The notes under the pieces are model-generated. The model did no database searches. It had not been told where the DNA came from and was given only the letters and a program-made list of their open reading frames with translations. From Pimelobacter simplex (lineage in GTDB: Bacteria; Actinomycetota; Actinomycetes; Propionibacteriales; Nocardioidaceae), in the NCBI RefSeq assembly GCF_900114845.1, contig NZ_FOUK01000003.1, positions 62,001 to 126,000 on the forward strand: 64,000 nucleotides of DNA, in the 5' to 3' direction. Position 1 is the first letter of the stretch; each line of letters opens with the position of its first letter. Made by a program: the position numbers and the translations under genes. Shown here piece by piece: positions 17,500-25,999 of the stretch.

Positions 17500-17870
17500 G
17501 CCGCGCTGCCGCCGCGGTTGAGCACGAGGGCGACGAGCCCGGAGCCGACGGCGCCGAGCGCGACGCCCGCGAGCATCCCGGCCGACGGCTTCGGCACGGC
17601 GTTGCCCTTGAGCTCGAGGACGCCGGTGGCGGCGTCGGCCCCGTCGACGGCGATCCCGACCAGCGTGAGGTTGCGGCGCAGCCGCCCCTTCGAGGCCAGG
17701 GTGACCGCACCGAGCGCGATCTCGCGGGCACCGAACATCCGGCCGAAGAACGGCAGCTGCGGGTTGCTCGCCGGGTCGAGCCCGAAGGCCTTGGCGGCCG
17801 TCGTGGGTGCGGCGAGCGCGCCGACGCCGAGGGCGATGCGGCCGAGGGAGAGTCCAGTCACGGGATCCAT
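17493..17870 (-). CDS. Small DUF4267-like membrane protein
   Basis: 125 residues with hydrophobic segments at about 8-25 and 95-117, plus a weaker one in the middle. The stretch GRIALGVGALAAPTTAAKAFGLDP and FFGRMFGAREIALGAVTL resembles DUF4267-type proteins; this assignment is tentative. TAGGGT (17877-17882, minus strand) stands 6 nt before the ATG. It overlaps the convergent DUF4190 gene by 7 nt. Confidence 0.6.
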   Translation of the reverse strand: MDPVTGLSLGRIALGVGALAAPTTAAKAFGLDPASNPQLPFFGRMFGAREIALGAVTLASKGRLRRNLTLVGIAVDGADAATGVLELKGNAVPKPSAGMLAGVALGAVGSGLVALVLNRGGSAAQ

Positions 17871-17876
17871 GGCCAG

Positions 17877-17882
17877 ACCCTA
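17877..17882 (-). promoter_or_regulatory. -10 box TAGGGT for the DUF4267-like gene
   Basis: TAGGGT on the minus strand and a 6-nt gap to the ATG (17870-17868); no ribosome site. Confidence 0.5.
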
Positions 17883-17945
17883 GAGGAGCGACGGCGGCCG
17901 CGGGGCGAGGTCCGCGGATCGCCCGTCGCGTGGCAGCATGCGGCC

Positions 17946-18344
17946 ATGACGACGCCGCCGGAACCGCCGCCGTACCAGCCCTACGGCGGCCCGCAGCCGC
18001 CGTACGGGCAGCAGCAGCCCTACGGCCAGAGCCCCTACGGCTACCCGGCGCCGCGACCGACCAACGGCCTGGCGATCGCGTCGCTGGTGGTCAGCGTGCT
18101 CTCGATCGTGGTGTGCGTGGGCGCGCCCGGCTTCATCGGCGCCATCCTGGGCCACGTCGCGCGCGGTCAGATCCGGCGCGAGCAGCAGGAGGGCGGCGGG
18201 CTCGCCCTCGCCGGCGTCATCGTCGGGTGGCTCGGCTCCGCGCTGTTCGTCGGCATGGTGGTGCTCTTCATCGCGCTCGGCGTCTTCGTCGAGAACAGCG
18301 TCGACTGCTCGACCGACTCGTCGGGGACGTTCAGCTGCGACTGA
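17946..18344 (+). CDS. DUF4190 membrane protein, paralogue
   Basis: 132-residue paralogue of the protein at 16948: a shorter Pro/Tyr/Gly/Gln-rich head (residues 1-38), then NGLAIASLVVSVLSIVVCVGAPGFIGAILGHVARGQI and a second hydrophobic segment VIVGWLGSALFVGMVVLFIALGVF. The extracellular-side tail has two Cys residues in a Ser/Asp-rich end (VDCSTDSSGTFSCD), which could form a disulfide. CAGCAT lies 6 nt before the ATG. The 3' end overlaps the convergent hydrolase by 14 nt. Confidence 0.82.
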   Translation: MTTPPEPPPYQPYGGPQPPYGQQQPYGQSPYGYPAPRPTNGLAIASLVVSVLSIVVCVGAPGFIGAILGHVARGQIRREQQEGGGLALAGVIVGWLGSALFVGMVVLFIALGVFVENSVDCSTDSSGTFSCD

Positions 18345-19305
18345 CGCCGTCGACGTACGCGCCCAGCCAGCGCTCGATCTCGTCGTAGGCCCGCGCCCTC
18401 GGCTCGCTGCGCGAGAGCACCACGTCGTGCACCGCGCCCGGGACGGCGGCGTAGGTCACGTGCGGGCCGACGGACGTCGACCAGCGCCGGATCTGGCGCA
18501 CGTCGAGCACGATGTCGGTCGAGAAGACCTCCTCGTCCATCGCCTGCGGGCGCCCTGAGCGGTCCGACGAGAGCACGAGCACGGGCGCCGGCACGTCGAG
18601 GCCGGCCTGCAGCCGGGCGTGCCCGCGGCGGACGGCGCGCAGCCAGCCGAAGCGCACCGGGTAGGAGCCGACCGGCTTCCAGGTGAGGTCGAAGTCCCAC
18701 TCGCCCTCGTGGTCGCGGTGCAGGCTGCGCGCGTAGAAGCCGCTGACGTCGCGGCCCAGCTCGCGCATCGGGCGGCGCCGTCCGAGCTGGTCGACGAGCA
18801 GGTTGGCGACGGGGGAGCGCAGCGCCGGCCTGCCCTGCAGGTCGAGCCAGGGGGAGTTGAGCAGCAGCCCGCTCAGCTCGGCCGGCTGGCGCGCATCGGC
18901 CCAGAGCGCGACCACCAGGCCGCCGGTGGAGTGCCCGGACAGGACGACGTCGCGGTGCCCGTCGCGCACGGTGATCCGCTCCCAGGCGGCGTCGAGCTCG
19001 GCGAAGTACTCGTCGAGGTCGGCCACGTAGGTCGCCGACTGGTGGGGGCGCAGGGAGCGGCCGTACTTGCGCAGGTCGAGGCCGTACATGTCGCGGCCCC
19101 GGTCGAGCCACCAGGCGCCGTACTCGGCGTGGAAGAAGTAGTCCGAGAAGCCGTGCACGTGCAGCGTGGCCCGGTCGGTGGGCTCGTCCTCGCGGCGCCG
19201 GCTGACCAGCGTCGCCACGACCTCGCCCTCGAAGTCGTCGGTGAGGGGGATCGTCTCGCTGCGCCACGGCTCCCCGAGGACGTCGACCACGCTCTGCTCG
19301 CTCAC
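18331..19305 (-). CDS. Alpha/beta hydrolase, lysophospholipase-like
   Basis: 324 residues from the GTG at 19305 (VSEQSVVDVLGEPW). A GTG-initiated extension to 19368 is possible but has no supporting signal. The nucleophile elbow is SGHSTGGLVVALW, the oxyanion region HVHGFSDYFF, and the catalytic histidine probably lies in VPGAVHDVVLSR, with the acid in VLVLSSDRS. The whole resembles actinobacterial lysophospholipase/monoglyceride-lipase proteins. There is no signal peptide. Confidence 0.82.
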   Translation of the reverse strand: MSEQSVVDVLGEPWRSETIPLTDDFEGEVVATLVSRRREDEPTDRATLHVHGFSDYFFHAEYGAWWLDRGRDMYGLDLRKYGRSLRPHQSATYVADLDEYFAELDAAWERITVRDGHRDVVLSGHSTGGLVVALWADARQPAELSGLLLNSPWLDLQGRPALRSPVANLLVDQLGRRRPMRELGRDVSGFYARSLHRDHEGEWDFDLTWKPVGSYPVRFGWLRAVRRGHARLQAGLDVPAPVLVLSSDRSGRPQAMDEEVFSTDIVLDVRQIRRWSTSVGPHVTYAAVPGAVHDVVLSRSEPRARAYDEIERWLGAYVDGVSRS

Positions 19306-19411
19306 GTCTGCCGAGTCTGCCAGCCCCGCGGTGGAACCGCCGAAAGACAGGCGGACCCGGTCCGGCAAAGGGGGGTTTGCCGGACCGGGCCCAGCCCAAG
19401 GCTAGCGTCCG

Positions 19412-19417
19412 TACGCT
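19412..19417 (+). promoter_or_regulatory. -10 box TACGCT for the SpoIIE-type phosphatase
   Basis: TACGCT, six bases, then GTG at 19424. A second box, TAGCGT, lies ten bases upstream (19403-19408), so two start points are possible. Confidence 0.5.
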
Positions 19418-19423
19418 GGCGGC

Positions 19424-20158
19424 GTGGACGGACCCGACCAGGAACGCGTGCTCGGGCAGCTCCACGCCCGGCTCCAGGCCCGCGGCCGGGTCCCCGAGCT
19501 GCCGGCCGGATGGCGTCGCCAGTCGGCGATGCTCGCCGCCCTCGGGGTCGCCTACGGCGGCGACTTCATCGTCGCGGACCTGGCTCCCGACGGCGCGCAC
19601 CTCCAGATGGTCCTGGTCGACGTCTGCGGTGGGGGAGCGGCCGCCGTCCCGGCCGCCCTCGGCTTCGCGGGCGCCCTCGAGAGCCTGATCTCCGTCGTCG
19701 CGCCCGACGACCTGCTGCCCGCAGCCAACGCCTACCTGCTGCGCCAGCCCTCCGACGAGAGCATCGCCACCGCCGTCCAGGTCGAGGTGGACCTGCGCGA
19801 CGGCCAGTACCGGATCCGCAGCGCCGGGCACCCGCCCGCGCTGCACTGGCGCACCGGCCCACCGGACGCGCTCGCCTGGCGGGTCGACAACGCGCGCGGC
19901 ACCGCGCTCGGGGTCACCGAGCAGGTCGACGTCACCGACAGCAAGGGACAGCTCGGTCCCGGCGACGGGCTGCTCTTCTACACCGACGGCATGGTCGAGT
20001 CGCGGGGCGTCGACATCGACGAGGGCATCGCCTGGCTGCGCCGGACGGCGGGTGCGGCTCTGCTGGCCGGCTGGGACGGCGCCGCCGACCGGATCATCGA
20101 GCAGGTCGTCCGGGGGGACGACGACCGCGCGGTGCTGCTGCTCCAGCGCGAGGGGTGA
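19424..20158 (+). CDS. PP2C/SpoIIE-type serine/threonine phosphatase
   Basis: 244-residue protein phosphatase of the RsbU/SpoIIE class. Metal-binding and core motifs are visible: VLVDVCGGGAAAVPAALGFAGAL, the IRSAGHPPALHW block, and LGPGDGLLFYTDGMVESRG, ending with DDDRAVLLLQ. No sensor domain (PAS, GAF or HAMP) is attached, so input must come from a partner. In actinobacteria these enzymes act on anti-anti-sigma factors in SigB-type partner-switching; that role here is inferred. Confidence 0.85.
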   Translation: MDGPDQERVLGQLHARLQARGRVPELPAGWRRQSAMLAALGVAYGGDFIVADLAPDGAHLQMVLVDVCGGGAAAVPAALGFAGALESLISVVAPDDLLPAANAYLLRQPSDESIATAVQVEVDLRDGQYRIRSAGHPPALHWRTGPPDALAWRVDNARGTALGVTEQVDVTDSKGQLGPGDGLLFYTDGMVESRGVDIDEGIAWLRRTAGAALLAGWDGAADRIIEQVVRGDDDRAVLLLQREG

Positions 20159-20207
20159 GTGCCGGGCGCCCGGGCGCCCCGGTGCGGCGGGACCGCCGTC
20201 CCTGGAA

Positions 20208-20241
20208 TATAGTTGACACGTCACCGGTTCTGACCGGTGAC
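20208..20241 (+). promoter_or_regulatory. Promoter and 22-bp palindromic operator of the flavin oxidoreductase operon
   Basis: A -10-like TATAGT (20208-20213) is followed directly by a perfect palindrome with 9-bp arms GTCACCGGT (20220-20228) and ACCGGTGAC (20233-20241) around TCTG. The dyad would cover the transcription start about 7 nt after the -10, a typical repressor position. Dyads of this type bind TetR or MarR proteins; no such gene is adjacent. Confidence 0.6.
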
Positions 20242-20271
20242 TCATCCACCACCAGACGCGGAGCGCGAACC

Positions 20272-21420
20272 ATGGGCATGCAGATCGGCATCTTCACCGT
20301 CGGCGACGTCACCCCCGACCCGACGACCGGGCGGACCCCGACGGAGCACGAGCGGATCAAGGCGACCGTCGCGATCGCCAAGAAGGCCGAGGAGGTCGGC
20401 CTGGACGTGTTCGCGACCGGCGAGCACCACAACCCGCCGTTCATCGCGTCCAACCCGACCGCCACGCTCGCCTACATCGGCGCGCAGACCGAGAACATCA
20501 TCCTCTCGACGGCGACCACGCTGATCACGACGACCGACCCGGTGCTCATCGCCGAGGACTACGCCAAGATCCAGCACCTCACGGACGGCCGGGTCGACCT
20601 GATGATGGGCCGCGGCAACACCGGCCCGGTCTACCCCTGGTTCGGCAAGGACATCCGCCAGGGCATCAACCTCGCGATCGAGAACTACGCGCTGCTGCGC
20701 CGGCTCTGGACCGAGGCGAACGTCGACTGGGAGGGGCGCTTCCGCACCCCGCTGCAGGGCTACACGTCGACCCCGCGCCCGCTCGACGGCGTCGCGCCGT
20801 TCGTGTGGCACGGCTCGATCCGCAGCCCCGAGATCGCCGAGCAGGCGGCCTACTACGGCGACGGCTTCTTCCACAACCACATCTTCTGGCCGGCCTCGCA
20901 CACCCAGCAGATGGTGCGCCTGTACCGGGAGCGGTTCGCGCACTACGGGCACGGCACGGCCGAGCAGGCGATCGTCGGCCTCGGCGGCCAGTTCTTCATG
21001 CGGAAGAACAGCCAGGACGCCGTCCGCGAGTTCCGCCCCTACTTCGACAACGCCCCGGTCTACGGCCACGGCCCGTCGCTGGAGGACTTCACCCGGCAGA
21101 CGCCGCTGACCGTGGGCTCGCCCCAGGAGGTCCTGGAGCGGACGCTGTCGTTCCGCGAGTACGCCGGCGACTACCAGCGCCAGCTCTTCCTCGTCGACCA
21201 CGCGGGCCTGCCGCTCAAGACGGTCCTCGAGCAGCTCGACCTGCTCGGCGAGATCCTGCCCGAGATGCGCAAGGGCTTCGCCGAGGGCCGCGGCGCCGAC
21301 GTCCCGGACGCCCCGACGCACGCCTCGCTCGTCGCGGCGGCGGGCGGTGCGCACGACGTCACCGTGCACGCCGAGGACACCATGACCGGCACCACCGACC
21401 GTGAGGAGATCGACGCATGA
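20272..21420 (+). CDS. LLM-class flavin-dependent oxidoreductase (CE1758-like)
   Basis: 382-residue luciferase-like monooxygenase. The TIM-barrel family signs are present: MQIGIFTVGDVTPDP, GLDVFATGEHHNPPF, LSTATTLITTTDPV, the DGRVDLMMGRGN motif, and GSPQEVLERTLSF near the end. It ends in a 45-residue Ala/Asp-rich tail. It is coupled by ATGA overlap to an FMN reductase that presumably supplies reduced flavin, a two-component oxygenase arrangement. The substrate is unknown. Confidence 0.88.
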   Translation: MGMQIGIFTVGDVTPDPTTGRTPTEHERIKATVAIAKKAEEVGLDVFATGEHHNPPFIASNPTATLAYIGAQTENIILSTATTLITTTDPVLIAEDYAKIQHLTDGRVDLMMGRGNTGPVYPWFGKDIRQGINLAIENYALLRRLWTEANVDWEGRFRTPLQGYTSTPRPLDGVAPFVWHGSIRSPEIAEQAAYYGDGFFHNHIFWPASHTQQMVRLYRERFAHYGHGTAEQAIVGLGGQFFMRKNSQDAVREFRPYFDNAPVYGHGPSLEDFTRQTPLTVGSPQEVLERTLSFREYAGDYQRQLFLVDHAGLPLKTVLEQLDLLGEILPEMRKGFAEGRGADVPDAPTHASLVAAAGGAHDVTVHAEDTMTGTTDREEIDA

Positions 21421-22076
21421 CCACGCGCAGCACCCGGATCGTCGTCGTCTCGGCGGGGCTGTCGGTCCCGTCGTCGACACGGCTGCTGGCCGACAAGCTC
21501 GGCTCCGCCGTCGAGCGCGCGGTCGGCGCCCGGGGGCACGAGGTCGACGTCGAGCACGTCGAGCTCCGGCCGCTGGCGCACGCGCTGGCCGACCACCTGC
21601 TGACCGGGTTCCCGTCGGGGGACCTGGCCCGGGCGATCGAGGCGGTGCGCCACGCGGACGGTCTGGTCGTCGTGACGCCGGTGTTCTCGGCGTCGTACTC
21701 GGGGCTGTTCAAGACGTTCTTCGACGTCCTCGAGAACGGCATGCTCGACGGCAAGCCCGTCGTCATCGCCGCCACCGCGGGGACGGCGCGGCACAGCCTC
21801 GTCCTCGACCACGCGCTGCGCCCGCTGCTCGCCTACCTGCGGGCGGTCGTCGTACCGACGGGGGTGTTCGCGGCCAGCGAGGACTTCGGGGCCACCGACG
21901 ACGGCGCCCTCGACAAGCGGGTCGAGCGGGCGGCGGGCGAGCTCGCCGCGCTGCTGGGCGGCCCGGCCGCCGCCGAGGCCACCGCGCCGCGGCGCCGGTC
22001 GGTCGAGGCGGAGTTCGCCGCCCCGACGCCGTTCGAGCAGCTCCTGCGCGAGGCGGGTGGCGACACGGTCCGTTGA
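21417..22076 (+). CDS. NADPH-dependent FMN reductase (CE1759 family)
   Basis: 219-residue flavodoxin-like reductase. The N-terminal flavin-binding strand and loop is IVVVSAGLSVPSSTRLLADKL, followed by DGLVVVTPVFSASYSGLFKTFFDVLENGMLDGKPVVIAATAGTARH, typical of FMN reductases. It overlaps the LLM oxygenase gene by 4 nt, supporting a role as its FMNH2 donor. The C-terminal 40 residues are variable. Confidence 0.9.
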   Translation: MTTRSTRIVVVSAGLSVPSSTRLLADKLGSAVERAVGARGHEVDVEHVELRPLAHALADHLLTGFPSGDLARAIEAVRHADGLVVVTPVFSASYSGLFKTFFDVLENGMLDGKPVVIAATAGTARHSLVLDHALRPLLAYLRAVVVPTGVFAASEDFGATDDGALDKRVERAAGELAALLGGPAAAEATAPRRRSVEAEFAAPTPFEQLLREAGGDTVR

Positions 22077-22097
22077 CCGCGGTGGCAGCATGAGCGC

Positions 22098-23249
22098 ATG
22101 CGCCGCACAGTGTTCAACGAGGACCACGAGGACTTCCGCCGTACGATCCGGGCCTTCCTGGAGTCGGAGGTCGTCCCGAATTACCAGGAGTGGTACGACG
22201 CGGGCCAGGTCTCGCGCGACCTCTACAAGAAGGTCGGGGACCTCGGTGTCTTCGGCATCGAGGTGCCCGAGGAGTACGGCGGCGCCGGCATCGAGTCGTT
22301 CAAGTTCTCCGCGGTCCTGACCGAGGAGTGTGCCCGGGCCGGCGTCAACCTCGGCGGCTCCGGCGTCCACGTCGAGCTCTGCCTGCCGTACCTCCTCAAG
22401 CTCGGCACCCCCGAGCAGCTGCACCGCTGGATGCCCGGCTTCATCTCCGGCGAGGAGATGTGGGCGATCGCGATGACCGAGCCCGGCACCGGCTCGGACC
22501 TCGCCGGCATGCAGACCACCGCCAAGCGCGACGGCGACCACTACGTGCTCAACGGCGCCAAGACGTTCATCACCGGCGGCGTGCTCGCCGACCGCGTCAT
22601 CGTCTGCGCCCGCACCTCGCCGCCGCTGGAGAGCAACCGCCGCTTCGGCATCTCGCTCTTCGCCGTCGACACGAAGTCGCCCGGGTGGGCGGTCGGCCGC
22701 AAGCTCGACAAGCTCGGCCTGCGCACCTCCGACACCGCCGAGCTGTCGTTCACCGACGTCATGGTCCCCGCGAGCGACCTGCTCGGCGAGGAGAACGAGG
22801 GCTTCACCTACCTCGGCCAGAACCTCCCGCAGGAGCGCCTCGGCATCGCCTACGGCGCGTACGCGCAGGCCGCCGCCGCCATCCGCTTCACCCAGGCCTA
22901 CGTCGAGGACCGCAAGGTCTTCGGCACCACCGTGGCGTCCTTCCAGAACACGAAGTTCGAGCTCGCCGCCTGCCAGTCCGAGGTCGACGCCGCCCAGGCC
23001 GTCTGCGACCGCGCCCTCGAGGCCCACGACCTCGGCGAGCTCACCGCCGTCGACGCCGCCTCGGCCAAGCTCTTCTGCACCGAGGTCGCCGGCCGGGTCA
23101 TCGACCGCTGCCTGCAGCTCCACGGCGGCTACGGCTACATGAACGAGTACCCCATCGCCCGCCTCTACGCCGACACCCGCGTCACCCGCATCTACGGCGG
23201 GACCTCGGAGGTCATGAAGCTGATCATCGCCAAGTCGATGGGGCTCTAG
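22098..23249 (+). CDS. Acyl-CoA dehydrogenase, long-chain/IVD type
   Basis: FAD flavoprotein of 383 residues that introduces the alpha-beta double bond into acyl-CoA. Signatures: EMWAIAMTEPGTGSDLAGMQTTA, HYVLNGAKTFITGG, and the C-terminal LQLHGGYGYMNEYPIARLYADTRVTRIYGGTSEVM. At the position where medium-chain enzymes have the catalytic Glu (EGT) this one has Gly (IYGGT). The alternative Glu in LPQERLGIA fits the long-chain and isovaleryl-type group. CAGCAT stands 6 nt upstream of the ATG. Confidence 0.92.
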   Translation: MRRTVFNEDHEDFRRTIRAFLESEVVPNYQEWYDAGQVSRDLYKKVGDLGVFGIEVPEEYGGAGIESFKFSAVLTEECARAGVNLGGSGVHVELCLPYLLKLGTPEQLHRWMPGFISGEEMWAIAMTEPGTGSDLAGMQTTAKRDGDHYVLNGAKTFITGGVLADRVIVCARTSPPLESNRRFGISLFAVDTKSPGWAVGRKLDKLGLRTSDTAELSFTDVMVPASDLLGEENEGFTYLGQNLPQERLGIAYGAYAQAAAAIRFTQAYVEDRKVFGTTVASFQNTKFELAACQSEVDAAQAVCDRALEAHDLGELTAVDAASAKLFCTEVAGRVIDRCLQLHGGYGYMNEYPIARLYADTRVTRIYGGTSEVMKLIIAKSMGL

Positions 23250-23257
23250 GTCCCCGC

Positions 23258-23363
23258 GAAGTTCGCGGGTTGCGGGCGCGAAGTGCGCGGGTTGCGGGTC
23301 CGAGATAGCGATCTCGGACCCGCAACCTCCCTACTTCGTGCCCGCAACCTCCCCACTTCGTGG
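23258..23363. repeat. Nested intergenic palindrome / bidirectional terminator
   Basis: The core is a perfect stem with 17-bp arms, GGTTGCGGGTCCGAGAT (23290-23306) and its complement (23311-23327), around AGCG. Outside it the motif CGAAGT(T/G)CGCGGGTTGCGGG occurs twice on the left, and inverted relatives (CCCGCAACCTCCC(T/C)ACTTCG) occur twice on the right. It fills the gap between convergent genes, which fits termination on both strands; the duplicated outer units suggest growth by repeat copying. Confidence 0.7.
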
Positions 23364-23374
23364 TGGGGGAAGGC

Positions 23375-23902
23375 TCAGTGCTGGTAGGTGCCGGTGAGGA
23401 TGGCGCGGCCGAGCGTCTTGAACGCCAGGTTGAAGCCGACGACGGCGGGCGTGGCCGATCCGTCGACGCCGAGGGTGGGCTCGCCGACGGCGTGCACCAC
23501 GAAGAAGTAGCGGTGGACCTGGTCGCCCTCGGGCGGGGCGGCGCCGGCGAAGTCCGGCGTCCCGAAGTCGTTGCGGACGTGGAAGGCGCCGGCCGGGAGG
23601 CTCGCGTCGGAGGCGCCCGCGCCGGTGTCGAGGCTGGTCACGTCGGCCGGGACGTCGACCACGACCCAGTGCCAGAACCCGCTCGGGATGGGGGCGTCGG
23701 GGTCGAAGCAGGTGACGACATAGCTCTGGGTGCCCTCGGGACCGGGCTCCCAGGTGAGCTGGGGCGAGGTGTTGCCGGCGGCGTAGACCTGGTCGGCCTT
23801 CAGCGGCTGGCCGTCGGTGACGTCGGTGCTGGTGACGCCGAAGGAGGCGGCGGCGGGGAGCAGGGGGTACGGGTCCGGGGTCACCGGGCGATCGAGACTC
23901 AT
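23375..23902 (-). CDS. YbhB/YbcL (PEBP/Raf kinase inhibitor-like) family protein
   Basis: 175-residue phosphatidylethanolamine-binding-like protein. Family hallmarks are NTSPQLTWEPGPEGTQSYVVTCFDPDAP, the HWVVVDVP motif, and GDQVHRYFFVVHAVGEPTLGV. Bacterial members are cytoplasmic or periplasmic and of uncertain function; no signal peptide is visible, so this one is likely cytoplasmic. TACCTT stands 8 nt before the ATG. Confidence 0.93.
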   Translation of the reverse strand: MSLDRPVTPDPYPLLPAAASFGVTSTDVTDGQPLKADQVYAAGNTSPQLTWEPGPEGTQSYVVTCFDPDAPIPSGFWHWVVVDVPADVTSLDTGAGASDASLPAGAFHVRNDFGTPDFAGAAPPEGDQVHRYFFVVHAVGEPTLGVDGSATPAVVGFNLAFKTLGRAILTGTYQH

Positions 23903-23972
23903 GTCACCCGAAGGTAGTCCGGTGGTTGGCCCGGGCCAACGGCCGTTCGCGAACTGTCGAGAGAATGTCCCG

Positions 23973-25193
23973 GTGAGCGACTTCCCGCCGTACCCGTCCG
24001 GTCTGCGCCTCGCCGGGCGCCGTGTGCTCGTCGTCGGCGGTGGCCACGTCGCGCAACGCCGCGTCCCGCAGCTGATCGCCGTCGGTGCCGACGTCCACGT
24101 CGTCTCGCCGGTGGTGACCCCCGCGATCGAGGGCCTGGTCGGCTCGGGCGAGATCACCTGGCACGAGCGGGCCTTCGCCGACGCCGACCTCGACGGCACC
24201 TGGTACGTCATCGCCGTCACCGACGATCGCGCGGTCAACGACCACGTCTCGCAGCTGTGCGAGGAGCAGCGGATCTTCTGCGTCCGCTCCGACGACGCCA
24301 CCCTCGGTACGGCGTGGACGCCGGCGATCGGCCGCGAGGCCGGGATCACCGTGGCCGTCGTCGGCAACCGCGACCCGCGCCGCTCCGCGTCCGTGCGCGA
24401 CGAGATCGTCGCCGGCCTGCGCGACGGCACGATCGCCGCCCCCCACCACCGCGACCGGACGCCGGGCGTGACGCTCGTCGGCGGCGGTCCCGGCAACCCC
24501 GAGCTCATCTCGATCGCCGGGCGCAAGGCGCTCATGGCGGCGGACGTCGTCGTCGCCGACCGGCTCGCGCCGCGCGAGCTCCTGGGCGACCTGCCTGCCG
24601 ACGTCGAGCTCGTCGACGTCGCGAAGCTGCCGCGCGGCCGCTCCGCGCAGCAGGAGGAGATCAACCGGGTGATCGTCGAGCGCGCGCTCGAGGGCAAGCG
24701 GGTCGTGCGGTTCAAGGGCGGCGACAACTTCGTGTTCGGCCGGGGCTACGAGGAGGTCATCGCGTGCCGCGCGGCCGGCGTCCCGGTCACCGTCATCCCG
24801 GGCCTCACCTCGCCGGTCACCGTGCCCGGCGTGGCCGGCATCCCGGTCACCCACCGCGGCGTCGCGCACGAGTTCGCCGTCGTCTCCGGCCACCTGCCGC
24901 CCGGGCACCCCGAGGCGCTCACCGACTACGCCGCACTGGCCCGGCTCAACGGCACCGTCGTGGTGATGATGGGCGTCGAGAACGCGCCCGCCATCGCGAA
25001 GGCCCTCGTCGCCGGCGGCCGCCCCGGGACGACGCCCGTCGCCGTCGTCTGCGACGGCACCATGCCGACCGAGCGGACCGTCCTCGCCACCCTCGACACG
25101 CTCGCCACCCGCCTGGTCGACGAGGCGGTCAAGCCGCCCGCCATCATCGTGATCGGCGAGGTCGTCCGGGTGGCCCACCCCGAGGCCTTCTGA
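23973..25193 (+). CDS. cysG: Uroporphyrinogen-III C-methyltransferase fused to precorrin-2 dehydrogenase (CysG-like)
   Basis: 406-residue siroheme-synthesis enzyme. Residues 1-150 form a NAD-binding precorrin-2 dehydrogenase part (GRRVLVVGGGHVAQRRVPQLI). Residues about 165-395 form the SAM-dependent methyltransferase: VTLVGGGPGNPELISIAGRKAL, VVRFKGGDNFVFGRGYEE, VIPGLTSPVTVPGVAGIPVTHRG and VVMMGVENA. It makes precorrin-2 and sirohydrochlorin for siroheme in sulfite and nitrite reduction. The architecture equals mycobacterial CysG. GAGAAT is placed 6 nt before the GTG. Confidence 0.92.
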   Translation: MSDFPPYPSGLRLAGRRVLVVGGGHVAQRRVPQLIAVGADVHVVSPVVTPAIEGLVGSGEITWHERAFADADLDGTWYVIAVTDDRAVNDHVSQLCEEQRIFCVRSDDATLGTAWTPAIGREAGITVAVVGNRDPRRSASVRDEIVAGLRDGTIAAPHHRDRTPGVTLVGGGPGNPELISIAGRKALMAADVVVADRLAPRELLGDLPADVELVDVAKLPRGRSAQQEEINRVIVERALEGKRVVRFKGGDNFVFGRGYEEVIACRAAGVPVTVIPGLTSPVTVPGVAGIPVTHRGVAHEFAVVSGHLPPGHPEALTDYAALARLNGTVVVMMGVENAPAIAKALVAGGRPGTTPVAVVCDGTMPTERTVLATLDTLATRLVDEAVKPPAIIVIGEVVRVAHPEAF

Positions 25194-25195
25194 GC

Positions 25196-25999
25196 GTGGC
25201 CGAGTTCGTCGAGATCGCCACTGCCGACGACCCGCGGCTCGCGGACTACCGCGACCTGCGCGACGTCGAGCTGCGCAAGCACCTGGAGGCCGAGCACGGC
25301 CTCTTCCTCGCCGAGGGCGAGAAGGTCGTGCGCCGGGCGATCCTCGGCGGCTACCCGGCGCGCTCGTTCCTGATGGCGCCGCGCTGGCTCGACGGGCTCG
25401 CCGACGTCCTCGCGCTGTCGCCGGCGCCCTGCTACGTCGTCTCGGAGGCGCTGGCCGAGGAGGTCACCGGCTTCCACGTCCACCGCGGGGCCCTCGCCTC
25501 GCTGGAGCGGCGTCCGCTGCCCACCGTCGACGACGTCCTGGACGGCGCCCGCTCGGTCCTCGTGCTCGAGGACATCGTCGACCACACCAACGTCGGCGCC
25601 ATCCTCCGCTCGGGCGCGGCGCTCGGCTTCGACGCCGTCCTCCTGGCCCCGCGCTGCGCCGACCCCCTCTACCGCCGCGCCATCAAGGTCGCCATGGGCG
25701 CCGTCTTCTCCCTGCCCTGGACCCGCCTGCCCGACTGGTACGACGCCCTGCCCGACCTCACCTCGCGCGGGTTCACCACCGTGGCGCTCACGCTCGCCCC
25801 GGACGCCGTCCCGGTGGACGAGGCGGTGGCCGGACTCGACAAGGTCGCCCTCGTGCTCGGCTCGGAGGGGCACGGGCTCTCGGAGCGCTGGGAGCAGACC
25901 GCCGACCGCCGCGCGATCATCCCCATGGCCGCGGGCATCGACTCGCTCAACGTGGCGGCGGCGACGGCGGTCGCGTGCTACGTGACGGCGCGGCGCTGA
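25196..25999 (+). CDS. TrmH/SpoU-family RNA 2'-O-methyltransferase
   Basis: 267-residue SPOUT methyltransferase. All three motifs are visible: motif 1 VLVLEDIVDHTNVGAILRSGAALGFDAVLL, motif 2 VALVLGSEGHGLS, and motif 3 IPMAAGIDSLNVAAATAVACY. The N-terminal domain (LRKHLEAEHGLFLAEGEKVVRRAI) is the substrate-binding L30e-like part found in rRNA methyltransferases. The target nucleotide is unknown. It begins 2 nt after cysG and its stop overlaps the next ATG by 1 nt. Confidence 0.9.
   Translation: MAEFVEIATADDPRLADYRDLRDVELRKHLEAEHGLFLAEGEKVVRRAILGGYPARSFLMAPRWLDGLADVLALSPAPCYVVSEALAEEVTGFHVHRGALASLERRPLPTVDDVLDGARSVLVLEDIVDHTNVGAILRSGAALGFDAVLLAPRCADPLYRRAIKVAMGAVFSLPWTRLPDWYDALPDLTSRGFTTVALTLAPDAVPVDEAVAGLDKVALVLGSEGHGLSERWEQTADRRAIIPMAAGIDSLNVAAATAVACYVTARR

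Noticed and set aside
20213..20218. TTGACA read as a -35 box of the flavin oxygenase promoter
   Set aside because: A -10 at the matching distance (about 20236-20241) is GGTGAC, which is poor. The TATAGT box overlapping it, with the operator over the start site, is a better reading.
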